Source of the DNA: Lentisphaeria bacterium
GTDB taxonomy: Bacteria; Verrucomicrobiota; Lentisphaeria; Victivallales; UBA1829
Length of the DNA stretch: 64,000 nt
Assembly: GCA_003526375.1 (NCBI GenBank)
Contig: DPDG01000064.1
Coordinates: 1-64,000, forward strand
Reading direction: 5' to 3'
Shown here: positions 16,212-23,906 of the stretch, piece after piece
How positions within the stretch are numbered: the stretch's first letter is position 1
How the letters are laid out: every line of letters begins with the position of its first letter
The notes under the pieces: generated by a model
What the model was told of the DNA's origin: nothing
The model's database searches: none
Seen by the model: only the letters and a program-made list of their open reading frames with translations
Made by a program: the position numbers and the translations under genes

Positions 16212-16248
16212 CCCGCATGGCCCCTGTTATCGCTTGACACCATGCGGG
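16212..16248 (+). promoter_or_regulatory. rpsD 5' leader hairpin
   Basis: CCCGCATGG (16212-16220) pairs perfectly with CCATGCGGG (16240-16248) across a 19-nt loop in which TGT and ACA can extend the pairing. It lies between the promoter and the ribosome binding site of rpsD (AAAGGA, about 16269). S4 represses its own synthesis through leader RNA in other bacteria, so this is a candidate S4-binding site. That role is inference. Confidence 0.55.
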
Positions 16249-16280
16249 AAAAACACAAACCTTCAAAGAAAGGAACGGGA

Positions 16281-16883
16281 ATGAAACAAGCTCAAGCCAA
16301 ACACAAACTTTGCAGACGCCTCGGCTACTGCATCTGGAACATGGCCAAGTGCCCCAGCGTGAAACGCCCCTATCCGGCAGGTCAGCAGGGTAAAAACGGC
16401 AAGAAGAAAAAACTCTCCACCTACGGCGAAATGTTGCAGGAAAAGCAGAAAATCAAAGCCCACTATGCGCTTACTGAGCGTCAGCTCAGAAACATCTTCC
16501 TTGCCGCAAAACGCATCGAAGGCCGAACAGACGAAACATTGATGCGCAGAATCGAACTCCGTCTTCAGTCTGCTGTTTACCACGGCGGTTTTGCTCCGAC
16601 GATCTTTGCGGCAAAACAGCTTGTTGTCCATCGCCATGTCAAAGTCGACGGAAAAATCGTCGACCGCGCTTCCTATCTTCTGAAACCGGGTCAGGTCGTT
16701 ACGATCGACGCGGAAAAGTCTCCGGCGATTGCGGAAGCCGCAAGAAACGTAAACTCCACTGTTCCGGCTTATTTCGAGTCCAACAAGGAACAGCTCAAAC
16801 TCACAATCGCGCGTGAACCGATGATCGAAGAGATTCCGGTTCAGGTCGAAGCTCTGCGAGTCGTCGAGTATTACGCCCGTTAA
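16281..16883 (+). CDS. rpsD: 30S ribosomal protein S4
   Basis: 200 aa. S4 nucleates 30S assembly on 16S rRNA. The N-terminal part carries three cysteines spaced C-X5-C-X6-C (residues 11, 17, 24) and VKRPYPAGQQGKNGKKKKLS; the S4 RNA-binding domain is at about 95-160 (RIELRLQSAVYHGGF, VVHRHVKVDGKIVDRASYLL, KPGQVVTID). AAAGGA precedes the ATG at 16281; the frame open from 16242 lies in the leader hairpin. S4 normally sits beside rpsK and rpoA; here it stands alone with its own promoter, leader hairpin and terminator. The cysteine spacing differs from the zinc-binding form of S4 that I know. Confidence 0.93.
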   Translation: MKQAQAKHKLCRRLGYCIWNMAKCPSVKRPYPAGQQGKNGKKKKLSTYGEMLQEKQKIKAHYALTERQLRNIFLAAKRIEGRTDETLMRRIELRLQSAVYHGGFAPTIFAAKQLVVHRHVKVDGKIVDRASYLLKPGQVVTIDAEKSPAIAEAARNVNSTVPAYFESNKEQLKLTIAREPMIEEIPVQVEALRVVEYYAR

Positions 16884-16904
16884 TTTCTGTTCCCGGAAAT
16901 TGCA

Positions 16905-16940
16905 AAGTCCTGTCTTCTTCAGCGAAGGCAGGGCTTTTTT
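16905..16940 (+). terminator. Rho-independent terminator of rpsD
   Basis: A 13-position stem (16905-16917 with 16924-16936, two G-U pairs), 6-nt loop and T6 tail. Confidence 0.88.
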
Positions 16941-17036
16941 ATGTACGGCCTTTCGCTGCTGACGAAGAATGTCATCCCGAGGTCCCTCAAGACGCACTTT
17001 TTTCCTGATTTTTTCCAAAAAAATTCCGTTTCCCTA

Positions 17037-17064
17037 TTGACAAAAATTAATTTCTGTTTATAAT
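17037..17064 (+). promoter_or_regulatory. Promoter of cassette B
   Basis: TTGACA (17037-17042), 16-bp spacer, TATAAT (17059-17064), both perfect. Downstream, the palindrome TGTACA (17083-17088) within AT-rich flanks could be part of an operator. Confidence 0.8.
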
Positions 17065-17114
17065 TAAGAAATGAACATATACTGTACATAACGATTTTTT
17101 GCAGAGAGAAACCA

Positions 17115-18257
17115 ATGAAACGCGACCAGATATTCAATGAGCTGAAACAGCGTATTGCCACAGGGGAATATGCGGCGGGGGAAAAACTGCCGACAGAATT
17201 CGAGCTGTCCGCGCAATATGCCGTTGCCCGCGGTACGGTCCGTCAGTCTTTGAAGCGCCTGGAGGAGGAAGGTTATCTTGAACGCATCAAATCCAAAGGG
17301 ACTTTCATCCGCCGCCCCCCCGGAAAATCCAATGCGGACAAGGTCATCTCTTTCCTGATTCCGTATCCGGGTTACATCCGCCCGAACAATGAGCCGGTGT
17401 TCATCACTTTTTCACAGGCTTTCTACGGTGCGATCCGTGCCGCATCGGAAGCCGGATGGCGCGTTGAAACGGTTCCGTTTTCCAGAACCAACAATAATTC
17501 CGACATCGACTGGAAGGCATTGGAACATATCGGGGAGGATTCCAGAGTCATGATATTCAATCACTGGTATTATCCTGCATTCGATGCATTGCTGAAGCGC
17601 AGAGCAAAGGTCGGGATCATCCGGTATTTCAGCCATGTAAAGAGTCCGTGGGACCACTGTTTCGAAAATTGGATCGACGCCGTGGTCGATACGAAAAAAG
17701 TTGCTTCGGACGCGGTGCATTTTCTTTATACTCTGGGATGCCGGAAAATTCTGAACGCAAATTGGTATTATAATGACGCATATAACGAGAAACCGCTCGG
17801 CTACCGTGAAGCAGCGGATTGCCTGGGGCTGGAACGGCTTGAACTGGATTACGATATATTCTACGGGAAACCGCACTATGGCAGAAATGTCGCGAATGCA
17901 ATCCGGAACATCTGGGAGAAGACGCATTTCGACGCCTTGTTTGCGGATAACCCGGAGCATTATTTCACGGAAAAGGGGAACATCTATCAGACTCTCGGAA
18001 TTCCGGAAAACGTGAAGATTCTGTTGAACAATGATGAGCCTCAATATTATTTACGGACATCCCCGCAGGTCAGCGCGTTTTCGATTGACATGGACCGGAT
18101 CGGTTATCTCACCGCCAAACGCCTTACGGAGGACCGTTATACACCCTGCCGGCTTGTTTTCGAGCGGACACTTTGCAACAGGGAATCCACCGGAGGAGCT
18201 TACATTCCGCCGCAGGAGACAAAAGAAAAGGAGGAAAAATGGATGGCAATGATATAA
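17115..18257 (+). CDS. GntR-type regulator with LacI-like effector domain (cassette B)
   Basis: 380 aa. GntR winged helix at residues about 1-70 (FNELKQRIATGEYAAGEKLP, ARGTVRQSLKRLEEEGYLER). The remainder (about 75-370) fits a LacI/GalR-type ligand-binding fold with VISFLIPYPGYIRP at its start, HFLYTLGCRKILNANWYYN in the middle and IGYLTAKRLTEDRYTPCRLV at the end. It lacks the canonical G-x-D-D segment near the third quarter, so the ligand pocket is diverged. First gene of cassette B, followed by a pseudopilin whose start overlaps its end by 19 bases. Expected to be a cytoplasmic repressor answering a sugar; the ligand is unknown. Confidence 0.83.
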   Translation: MKRDQIFNELKQRIATGEYAAGEKLPTEFELSAQYAVARGTVRQSLKRLEEEGYLERIKSKGTFIRRPPGKSNADKVISFLIPYPGYIRPNNEPVFITFSQAFYGAIRAASEAGWRVETVPFSRTNNNSDIDWKALEHIGEDSRVMIFNHWYYPAFDALLKRRAKVGIIRYFSHVKSPWDHCFENWIDAVVDTKKVASDAVHFLYTLGCRKILNANWYYNDAYNEKPLGYREAADCLGLERLELDYDIFYGKPHYGRNVANAIRNIWEKTHFDALFADNPEHYFTEKGNIYQTLGIPENVKILLNNDEPQYYLRTSPQVSAFSIDMDRIGYLTAKRLTEDRYTPCRLVFERTLCNRESTGGAYIPPQETKEKEEKWMAMI

Positions 18258-19057
18258 CCAGAAGGAGATTGGAAAGTATGAAATTCAAATGGGATCGATT
18301 CACCTTGATCGAGCTTCTGATCGTAATTTCGATCATCGCAATTCTTGCCGCAATGCTTTTGCCGGCTTTGAACAAGGCGCGGGAAAAAGCCAGAGCAATT
18401 CAATGTACGGGAAACCTGAAACAGATCGGAACTGCTTTCAGCGTATATACCGGCGATTATCATGACTGTTACCCTACCACAATAGCTTTGTCCGGCACTT
18501 ATTCATGGGATATTCCGAAAACAACATGGATCGGCGCGGTAGGGCAGTATATGGGAAACAGCGTCAAGAACGGGATCAACGCTTCAGGATGGCCGGGGTT
18601 GAAGCGGCCGGGACCGTTTGCATGTCCCACGCTTTCCGCATACCAGAACGGGGGAACTTTCTCCGCAGATGTTGTTCACTACGGATATAACAGCGATCTT
18701 TTCGGAAAAACGAATTATGAAGTCGACAGTTCTTACTGGGGCGTGGAGCGCACGGTTGCCGCACCGGTAAAAACCGGAAAACTGAGAGCGGCATCCGGAA
18801 CGATCATGCTTGCCGATTCCAGATTCTCAAAAACGAACAATCTGAGCGGTCATTATTCGTTTGCACAAGCCACGTTCGACCATTTGGCATTACGGCATTC
18901 CCGGAAAGCAAATATTACTTATGTTGATGGTCATGTCGGACAGGACGGGATTCATGCCGCTGTTGCTCATCCTCCGAGACTGCCGTGGAATGTAGTCGGC
19001 AAAGCGATGTCCTGGTATCCGATTTATGGCAACACTTATGATTACGGTCCGTTTTAA
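18239..19057 (+). CDS. Type II secretion pseudopilin, DUF1559-like (cassette B)
   Basis: 272 aa from 18239. A hydrophilic leader ending KWDR precedes FTLIELLIVISIIAIL and then LPALNKAREKARAIQC, the typical pilin-like stalk. The residue before Phe is Arg rather than Gly. An exact H-X9-DG motif (LRHSRKANITYVDGHVG) lies near residue 240. AAGGAGG stands five bases before the ATG at 18239, which overlaps the regulator end; a second start at 18278 also has an AAGGAG upstream and would give a shorter leader. The overlap suggests translational coupling. The next gene is a secreted DUF4838 protein, 33 bases away. Confidence 0.85.
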   Translation: MDGNDITRRRLESMKFKWDRFTLIELLIVISIIAILAAMLLPALNKAREKARAIQCTGNLKQIGTAFSVYTGDYHDCYPTTIALSGTYSWDIPKTTWIGAVGQYMGNSVKNGINASGWPGLKRPGPFACPTLSAYQNGGTFSADVVHYGYNSDLFGKTNYEVDSSYWGVERTVAAPVKTGKLRAASGTIMLADSRFSKTNNLSGHYSFAQATFDHLALRHSRKANITYVDGHVGQDGIHAAVAHPPRLPWNVVGKAMSWYPIYGNTYDYGPF

Positions 19058-19090
19058 TTTCCAGTAAATAACCGAAAGGAATAAGACCAT

Positions 19091-21583
19091 ATGAAAAAAA
19101 TCTTGTGCGCGGCGCTCGGAGCACTGTTGTTGAACATGTCGGCTTACGATGTCAGGAATCCGGCACTGAACCCGGTGGAATTTCAGACGCCGCTTCAACA
19201 TCAAAATCTGGAACTGGTGAAAGACGGCAGGCTCAATTTTGCAATCGTTTTCGATAAAAATGCCGAAAAACATCTGCGTTATCCGAATCAGAAAGGAATC
19301 CGGTCCGCAGTGGATACCCTGATCCGGGAAATTGAAAAATCCACCGGACAGAAACCTGAAGTGTTCGATATCTCCGAACTCGAAAAGGCGAAAAAATATC
19401 CGTATCGCCTTCTGATCGGGGAAAGCGCATTGACAAAACAGCTCGGAATTGATGTCTCGAAGCTGCCGCGGGAAGGATTTCTCATCAAAACCTTTCCGGA
19501 GGGGGTTGCAATCGCCGGAAACGACTCATCCCTCGACAGGGAATTCAACAAAAGCCCGCTTGACCGGGCGGGAGCACAGCGGGGCACGCTCTGGGGCGCA
19601 TATGATTTTCTGGAACGGTTCTTCGGATGCCGTTACTACTATCCGGGCAAGTACGGCTCACTTCATCCGCAGGTGAGAAATCTGGATATCGCGCCGGTTG
19701 CCTATACGGATTATCCGCGTTTCCGGAACCGGTCAGAACAGTGGTTCATCTGGAGTCTTTACGGATGGGGAGGAGAAAAGAAGATCAAAAAAGAATGGAT
19801 TGAACTTCTGGGTCCGTTGACCGACGGGGATCTTCAGTTCACAGAGGCATGGCGGCTTGCGCGGACCTCTCCCTTCTGGGCGGGGCATAATCCGCGCCCG
19901 GAAAAATTCCTGGCGGCATACCCGGAAAAAAAGGAGACCATTTTTTATCGCGCCCCGAACGGAAATCAGTATTATAACGAGAAACAGCACATCGGCAACT
20001 ATTTTGATGTGACGAAACTCGAATTCGCGGATCTTCTTGTGGATTCACTCAAAAAATATTATGCCTCGAACGGAAAAGAAAACGATGGCTGGAGCAATGT
20101 CAACAATACATATATTCCGTTCGGACAGTGCGATTCCGAGGTGCCGCTTCCGGATATGATCAACAATCCGGTTGTGAAGAAGGAAAATCTGATCACGCAG
20201 GAAAACATCAGGCGCGGATTTTCCTACAGCGATATTTACGGGCGTTTCTATCAATATCTCGGAAACCGGCTCAAAAAGGAACTTCCCGGAAAGAAACTGG
20301 TTCTTCTTCCCTACTCCAACTATACCCGCGCTCCGTTGAATCCGAAATGGACTCTGCCGGACAACGTCGAGCTCCGGGTCTGCATTTTCGATTTTCCCGC
20401 ATGGACGCGCAACAGGGAAATTGCCGCAAAGTGGCAGGAAAACATGAACGAATGGTACAACGCACTCGGCAGACGTCCGGTCGTTTCACTCTGGCTCTAT
20501 AATGTGCCGGGCAATCCGTTTGCCCGCGCGATCGCCCCGCAGCTGATCGCGGATGTCCCGAAGGTGCTGGGAAAAACTCTCGGCAATACAGAACTCTTTT
20601 TCGATCAGTACGGCGGATTGGAATTTTATTACTATTACGCCAATTACGCAGGCGTCCGCGGCATGTGGAACCCCGGTTTCAATGTTGACGCCGCCATCGC
20701 GGAACATTGGGAACCCTTCTACGGAAAAGAAGCCGGAGCGTATCTGAAACAGTTCCATAAGGTGCTGTTTGACAGTTACATGAAATATTTTGTCCCGCAG
20801 AAGGAGCGTAATCCGCTTTATCCTGTAACGGTGATCAATGAACTGGAATCTCTTTTGAAGAAAGCGGAGAGCTCTATCCCGCCGGATTCAATCGAAATGA
20901 AACGCTTCAGAGTATTCGCCTTTCCGTGGAAAAAGGCATTTGAGTCCCAACGGAACCGTCATGCCTATGCCCGCCCGCTTTACGGTGCACATCAATTGCT
21001 TTCCACCGAAAAAATCACTGTGGACGGCAAACCGGACGAAGTCTGGAACAGAGTGAAATCCATGCCGACGCTTGACCCGCGCGGGAGCAGCGAAAAACCG
21101 GAATATCCGTCCGATATCAAGCTTGCATGGGATAAAAAAGGCATCTACGGACTGGTCGTTTCCCCTGATCCGCCGCTTGCCGATGAGAACAAGTCCATCT
21201 GGAACAATTCCAATGTCGAAATTTTTGTTTCTCCCGGAACGAAGAAAGAGGACTATTTCCATTACGCGGTCGATCCGTTCAACAAACGGCATTCCGGCAC
21301 GAAACAGCTTGTTCCCGTGGACAAGCCATACAACGGATACTGGAAGAGCCCCGGTTTCCAATCGGCGGTCGACACAACGGAAAAAGGCTGGACACTGGAG
21401 TTCTTCATTCCATACGAAGACCTGAAAGTCAAATCGCCACGAGCCTATGACACATGGATGGTCAATATCGTAACCAATAAAAATTCCGAACCGAAGGAAT
21501 ACAGTTCAACAGCCATGACGCTCGGCAACAATCATAATCTGCCGATGTACGGACTGCTTAAATTTCTCGGCAAGGGAGAATAA
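19091..21583 (+). CDS. Secreted DUF4838 protein with C-terminal CBM9-like domain
   Basis: 830 aa. Signal peptide at the N-terminus (KKILCAALGALLLNMSA). Residues about 50-190 match the GH67-like N-terminal domain (LIGESALTKQLG, GTLWGAYDFLERFFGCRYYY). The DUF4838 region spans about 200-590. The last about 190 residues, from ITVDGKPDEVWNRV through NVEIFVSPG to MVNIVTNKN, look like a family-9 type carbohydrate-binding module. So the protein is probably exported and bound to a glycan. The reaction is unknown. It follows the cassette B pseudopilin and precedes another secreted protein. AAAGGA precedes the start. Confidence 0.85.
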   Translation: MKKILCAALGALLLNMSAYDVRNPALNPVEFQTPLQHQNLELVKDGRLNFAIVFDKNAEKHLRYPNQKGIRSAVDTLIREIEKSTGQKPEVFDISELEKAKKYPYRLLIGESALTKQLGIDVSKLPREGFLIKTFPEGVAIAGNDSSLDREFNKSPLDRAGAQRGTLWGAYDFLERFFGCRYYYPGKYGSLHPQVRNLDIAPVAYTDYPRFRNRSEQWFIWSLYGWGGEKKIKKEWIELLGPLTDGDLQFTEAWRLARTSPFWAGHNPRPEKFLAAYPEKKETIFYRAPNGNQYYNEKQHIGNYFDVTKLEFADLLVDSLKKYYASNGKENDGWSNVNNTYIPFGQCDSEVPLPDMINNPVVKKENLITQENIRRGFSYSDIYGRFYQYLGNRLKKELPGKKLVLLPYSNYTRAPLNPKWTLPDNVELRVCIFDFPAWTRNREIAAKWQENMNEWYNALGRRPVVSLWLYNVPGNPFARAIAPQLIADVPKVLGKTLGNTELFFDQYGGLEFYYYYANYAGVRGMWNPGFNVDAAIAEHWEPFYGKEAGAYLKQFHKVLFDSYMKYFVPQKERNPLYPVTVINELESLLKKAESSIPPDSIEMKRFRVFAFPWKKAFESQRNRHAYARPLYGAHQLLSTEKITVDGKPDEVWNRVKSMPTLDPRGSSEKPEYPSDIKLAWDKKGIYGLVVSPDPPLADENKSIWNNSNVEIFVSPGTKKEDYFHYAVDPFNKRHSGTKQLVPVDKPYNGYWKSPGFQSAVDTTEKGWTLEFFIPYEDLKVKSPRAYDTWMVNIVTNKNSEPKEYSSTAMTLGNNHNLPMYGLLKFLGKGE

Positions 21584-21621
21584 AACGGCAGAACGATTGA
21601 ACAAGGGAACATTCGAAGCAG

Positions 21622-21653
21622 GAAGGATCGGAAGATATTTTTTCAGATCCTTC
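21622..21653 (+). repeat. Hairpin in the gap after the DUF4838 gene
   Basis: GAAGGATC (21622-21629) pairs perfectly with GATCCTTC (21646-21653), 16-nt loop. A T-rich stretch follows about 12 bases later. It could attenuate transcription between the two cassette B secreted proteins or mark an RNA processing site. Confidence 0.4.
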
Positions 21654-21702
21654 ATGTTTTGCAAATCTTTTTTAAAATTAAAAACAGCAGGGAGATGAAA
21701 AA

Positions 21703-22596
21703 ATGAAAAAGAAATTGAGCATTCTGGCAGCAGGAGTCCTCGCGGGAACACTTTGTGCGCAAAACGCGGTTACAGTCAAGCAGAAACAATACAGCGGTTG
21801 GAAAGCAAGGGATTTTGCCTGTAATCAGCAGGCGGAAATTGTGAACGACAAGAATTTCTACCAGTTCAATCTCCTTCAGTATCAGCCGGATAAAAACGGA
21901 AAGATGCAAACGTTCATGAACATTTCCGCACCGCGCCAGGAGTGGGGGTTCGGACGGGCGCCGATCAACTTTCTTTCGATAACGGTGAACGGAATCAGGG
22001 AGAGAGACCTCCAGCCGAATGAGGAAAGCTTCAGAACATGGGCCAAACCGGATTCCGCCGGAGCCACGGTGACGCTGAACTTCGACGGAGCCAAAGTCAT
22101 TTTCGATGTCTATATGAAGAAAGGTTCACCGGTTCTCTGGTTCTCATTCCGTCAACCGGAAAAACAGCTTGAACCGGTCAGGAGCATCAGAATCAGGGCG
22201 GATCTGGTAATTTCGCGCCTGCTTACGAAGAACGGCGTCACCGTCTGGAATGATGTCTACAACCGCCAGGCGCAGACTGCCACGCGAAAACTTGAACAGC
22301 AGAACTCCCCTTACGCGCTGAATGCGGATGATCAGTACATCATTTTCAGCGACAAAGTCCTGGACGGTTCTGACAAAGATAAAGGATTCGGGCCGTCGTT
22401 TCTGGCATTCGACATGGGCGGCGTTAAAGATGCAAATCTGTATCTCGGCAATTCATGGGCGAATAACGTTACTTTTACCTTGAATCCGGATTTCAAGGAA
22501 TTCAAATTCGGAATCTGGCAGCAGAAGAATGCAATTGCCAATCAGGATTTCATGAAACTTTTTGAAAAGGAAAAAAATTCCTTTCTCCTCCGGTAA
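21703..22596 (+). CDS. Secreted protein of unknown function (cassette B)
   Basis: 297 aa. A clear signal peptide (KKKLSILAAGVLAGTLCAQ) and no transmembrane segment after it. The mature part is rich in beta-strand patterns with alternating aromatic residues (VTLNFDGAKVIFDVYMKKGS, LWFSFRQPEKQLEPVRSIRI). I do not recognise a family. It lies 119 bases after the DUF4838 gene on the same strand and ends at a strong terminator, so it is probably the last gene of cassette B. A role in binding or cleaving the same substrate is a guess from position alone. Confidence 0.65.
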   Translation: MKKKLSILAAGVLAGTLCAQNAVTVKQKQYSGWKARDFACNQQAEIVNDKNFYQFNLLQYQPDKNGKMQTFMNISAPRQEWGFGRAPINFLSITVNGIRERDLQPNEESFRTWAKPDSAGATVTLNFDGAKVIFDVYMKKGSPVLWFSFRQPEKQLEPVRSIRIRADLVISRLLTKNGVTVWNDVYNRQAQTATRKLEQQNSPYALNADDQYIIFSDKVLDGSDKDKGFGPSFLAFDMGGVKDANLYLGNSWANNVTFTLNPDFKEFKFGIWQQKNAIANQDFMKLFEKEKNSFLLR

Positions 22597-22612
22597 AGTC
22601 CGCATCCACAAA

Positions 22613-22651
22613 AAACGCCTTGGATTTCACTCTGAAGACAAGGCGTTTTTT
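22613..22651 (+). terminator. Rho-independent terminator of cassette B
   Basis: AAACGCCTTG (22613-22622) and CAAGGCGTTT (22639-22648) form a perfect 10-bp stem with a T-rich tail to 22651. Confidence 0.9.
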
Positions 22652-22758
22652 ATGTTTTTACTGAAAAAATGAACAGCATTTTTCCCGTGTCCAGTCAATA
22701 TCGTGGGGCAGCAGAATTTAACGGTATGAAATAAATTAAAAAAATCTGCTTCAGGCTC

Positions 22759-22786
22759 TTGACAAAACCCGAATTTTATTTATAAT
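22759..22786 (+). promoter_or_regulatory. Promoter of cassette C
   Basis: TTGACA (22759-22764), 16-bp spacer, TATAAT (22781-22786). Both hexamers are perfect. The start codon of the LacI gene lies 55 bases further on. Confidence 0.85.
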
Positions 22787-22796
22787 ATATAATCAG

Positions 22797-22808
22797 TTAC
22801 ACGTGTAA
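22797..22808 (+). promoter_or_regulatory. LacI-family operator palindrome
   Basis: TTACACGTGTAA is a perfect 12-bp palindrome with a central CG, the usual hallmark of LacI/GalR operators. It begins 11 bases after the -10 box, over the expected start of transcription, directly in front of a LacI-family gene. Autorepression is the simple reading. Confidence 0.7.
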
Positions 22809-22841
22809 GTAAATATATTTCAAACAGGGAAACCGGTGAAA

Positions 22842-23906
22842 ATGGCAACAATCAAAGATATTTCGCAAAAACTTGGAATCAGCCATGCCACCGTTTCCTA
22901 TGTCCTGAACGGACGTGCGGAACAGTTCAAAATCCGTCAGGATGTATGCAGGAAGGTTCTGGAAACGGCAAAAGAACTCGGTTATGTGCGGAATTCGCTT
23001 GCACGCTCCATGGTGACAGGGCGCAGCAATACCATTGGTTTCGTAATCAATTCCGGTATGGGAACGGAATTTGTGCAGCGAATCACAGGGGGAATTCTTC
23101 AGGCCGTGGATCAATATGATTTTTCACTGAAACTTTTCGATGCCGAAACCTTGAACAAAGCCACCGTAATCCGCCGTTTGCGGGAACAGCAGATCACAGG
23201 CGTAATTCTGCACCATCCGGATATTCATGTCCTGATTCCCTGGCTGAAGGAGCTGAAAGGGCTGGACGTTCCATGCGGCATCGTCAACATGAGAAATGAC
23301 ACCGGCATCGGGCATGGAGTAATCTCCGACGATATCAGAGGGACAAAGGATGCCGTACATTACCTGGTCTCACTGGGGCACACAAAGATTGCTCATCTGA
23401 CGGCAGATGTTTTATGGGATTATGTCCGGGAACGTGAAACCGGCTATCGGCAAGGTATGGAGGAAATCCCTGCTTGCCGGCCTCATATTATACGAATAGG
23501 GCTATATGGATTCGGAAGCAACCTGAAATTGCTGAAGCGGTTTCTGTCCGGAAAAAAAGACCGTCCCACGGCAGTCGTCTGCGATTCCGATTATCATGCA
23601 CTGGAACTGTTTCAGGCTGCATACCAATTGAATATCAAGGTGCCCGATGAACTTTCCATTATCGGGTTCGGCGGTCTGAGTCCCGCAAAATACAGTGCAG
23701 TCCCTCTGACTACGGTGGAACAGCCGTTTGAGCAAATCGGCTTTGAAGCGGCACGAATGCTTCTGGAACATATTACAACACAAAAAGTAATCGACGGTCG
23801 GAATATCATTCTGCAAAACAGTCTGGCACTTGCCGATTCCTGCGCAATGCCGTCTGCCATGCAGCATCATAAGAAAAACAACAGGAAGGGGAAGGAGTTT
23901 TCATGA
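22842..23906 (+). CDS. LacI-family transcriptional regulator (cassette C)
   Basis: 354 aa. The N-terminal helix-turn-helix is canonical (ATIKDISQKLGISHATVSYV, then LNGRAEQFKI, VRNSLARSM). The effector domain shows NTIGFVINSGMG, VPCGIVNMRNDTGIGHGVIS, the DDIRGTKDAVHYLVSLGH block and SIIGFGGLSPAKYSAVPLTT. It should be a cytoplasmic dimer that answers a sugar. The ATG at 22842 is taken rather than the GTG two codons upstream because it begins the standard M-A-T-I-K-D-I start. Its stop codon overlaps the start of the next gene as ATGA. It heads cassette C and is probably autoregulated by the palindrome upstream. Confidence 0.92.
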   Translation: MATIKDISQKLGISHATVSYVLNGRAEQFKIRQDVCRKVLETAKELGYVRNSLARSMVTGRSNTIGFVINSGMGTEFVQRITGGILQAVDQYDFSLKLFDAETLNKATVIRRLREQQITGVILHHPDIHVLIPWLKELKGLDVPCGIVNMRNDTGIGHGVISDDIRGTKDAVHYLVSLGHTKIAHLTADVLWDYVRERETGYRQGMEEIPACRPHIIRIGLYGFGSNLKLLKRFLSGKKDRPTAVVCDSDYHALELFQAAYQLNIKVPDELSIIGFGGLSPAKYSAVPLTTVEQPFEQIGFEAARMLLEHITTQKVIDGRNIILQNSLALADSCAMPSAMQHHKKNNRKGKEFS

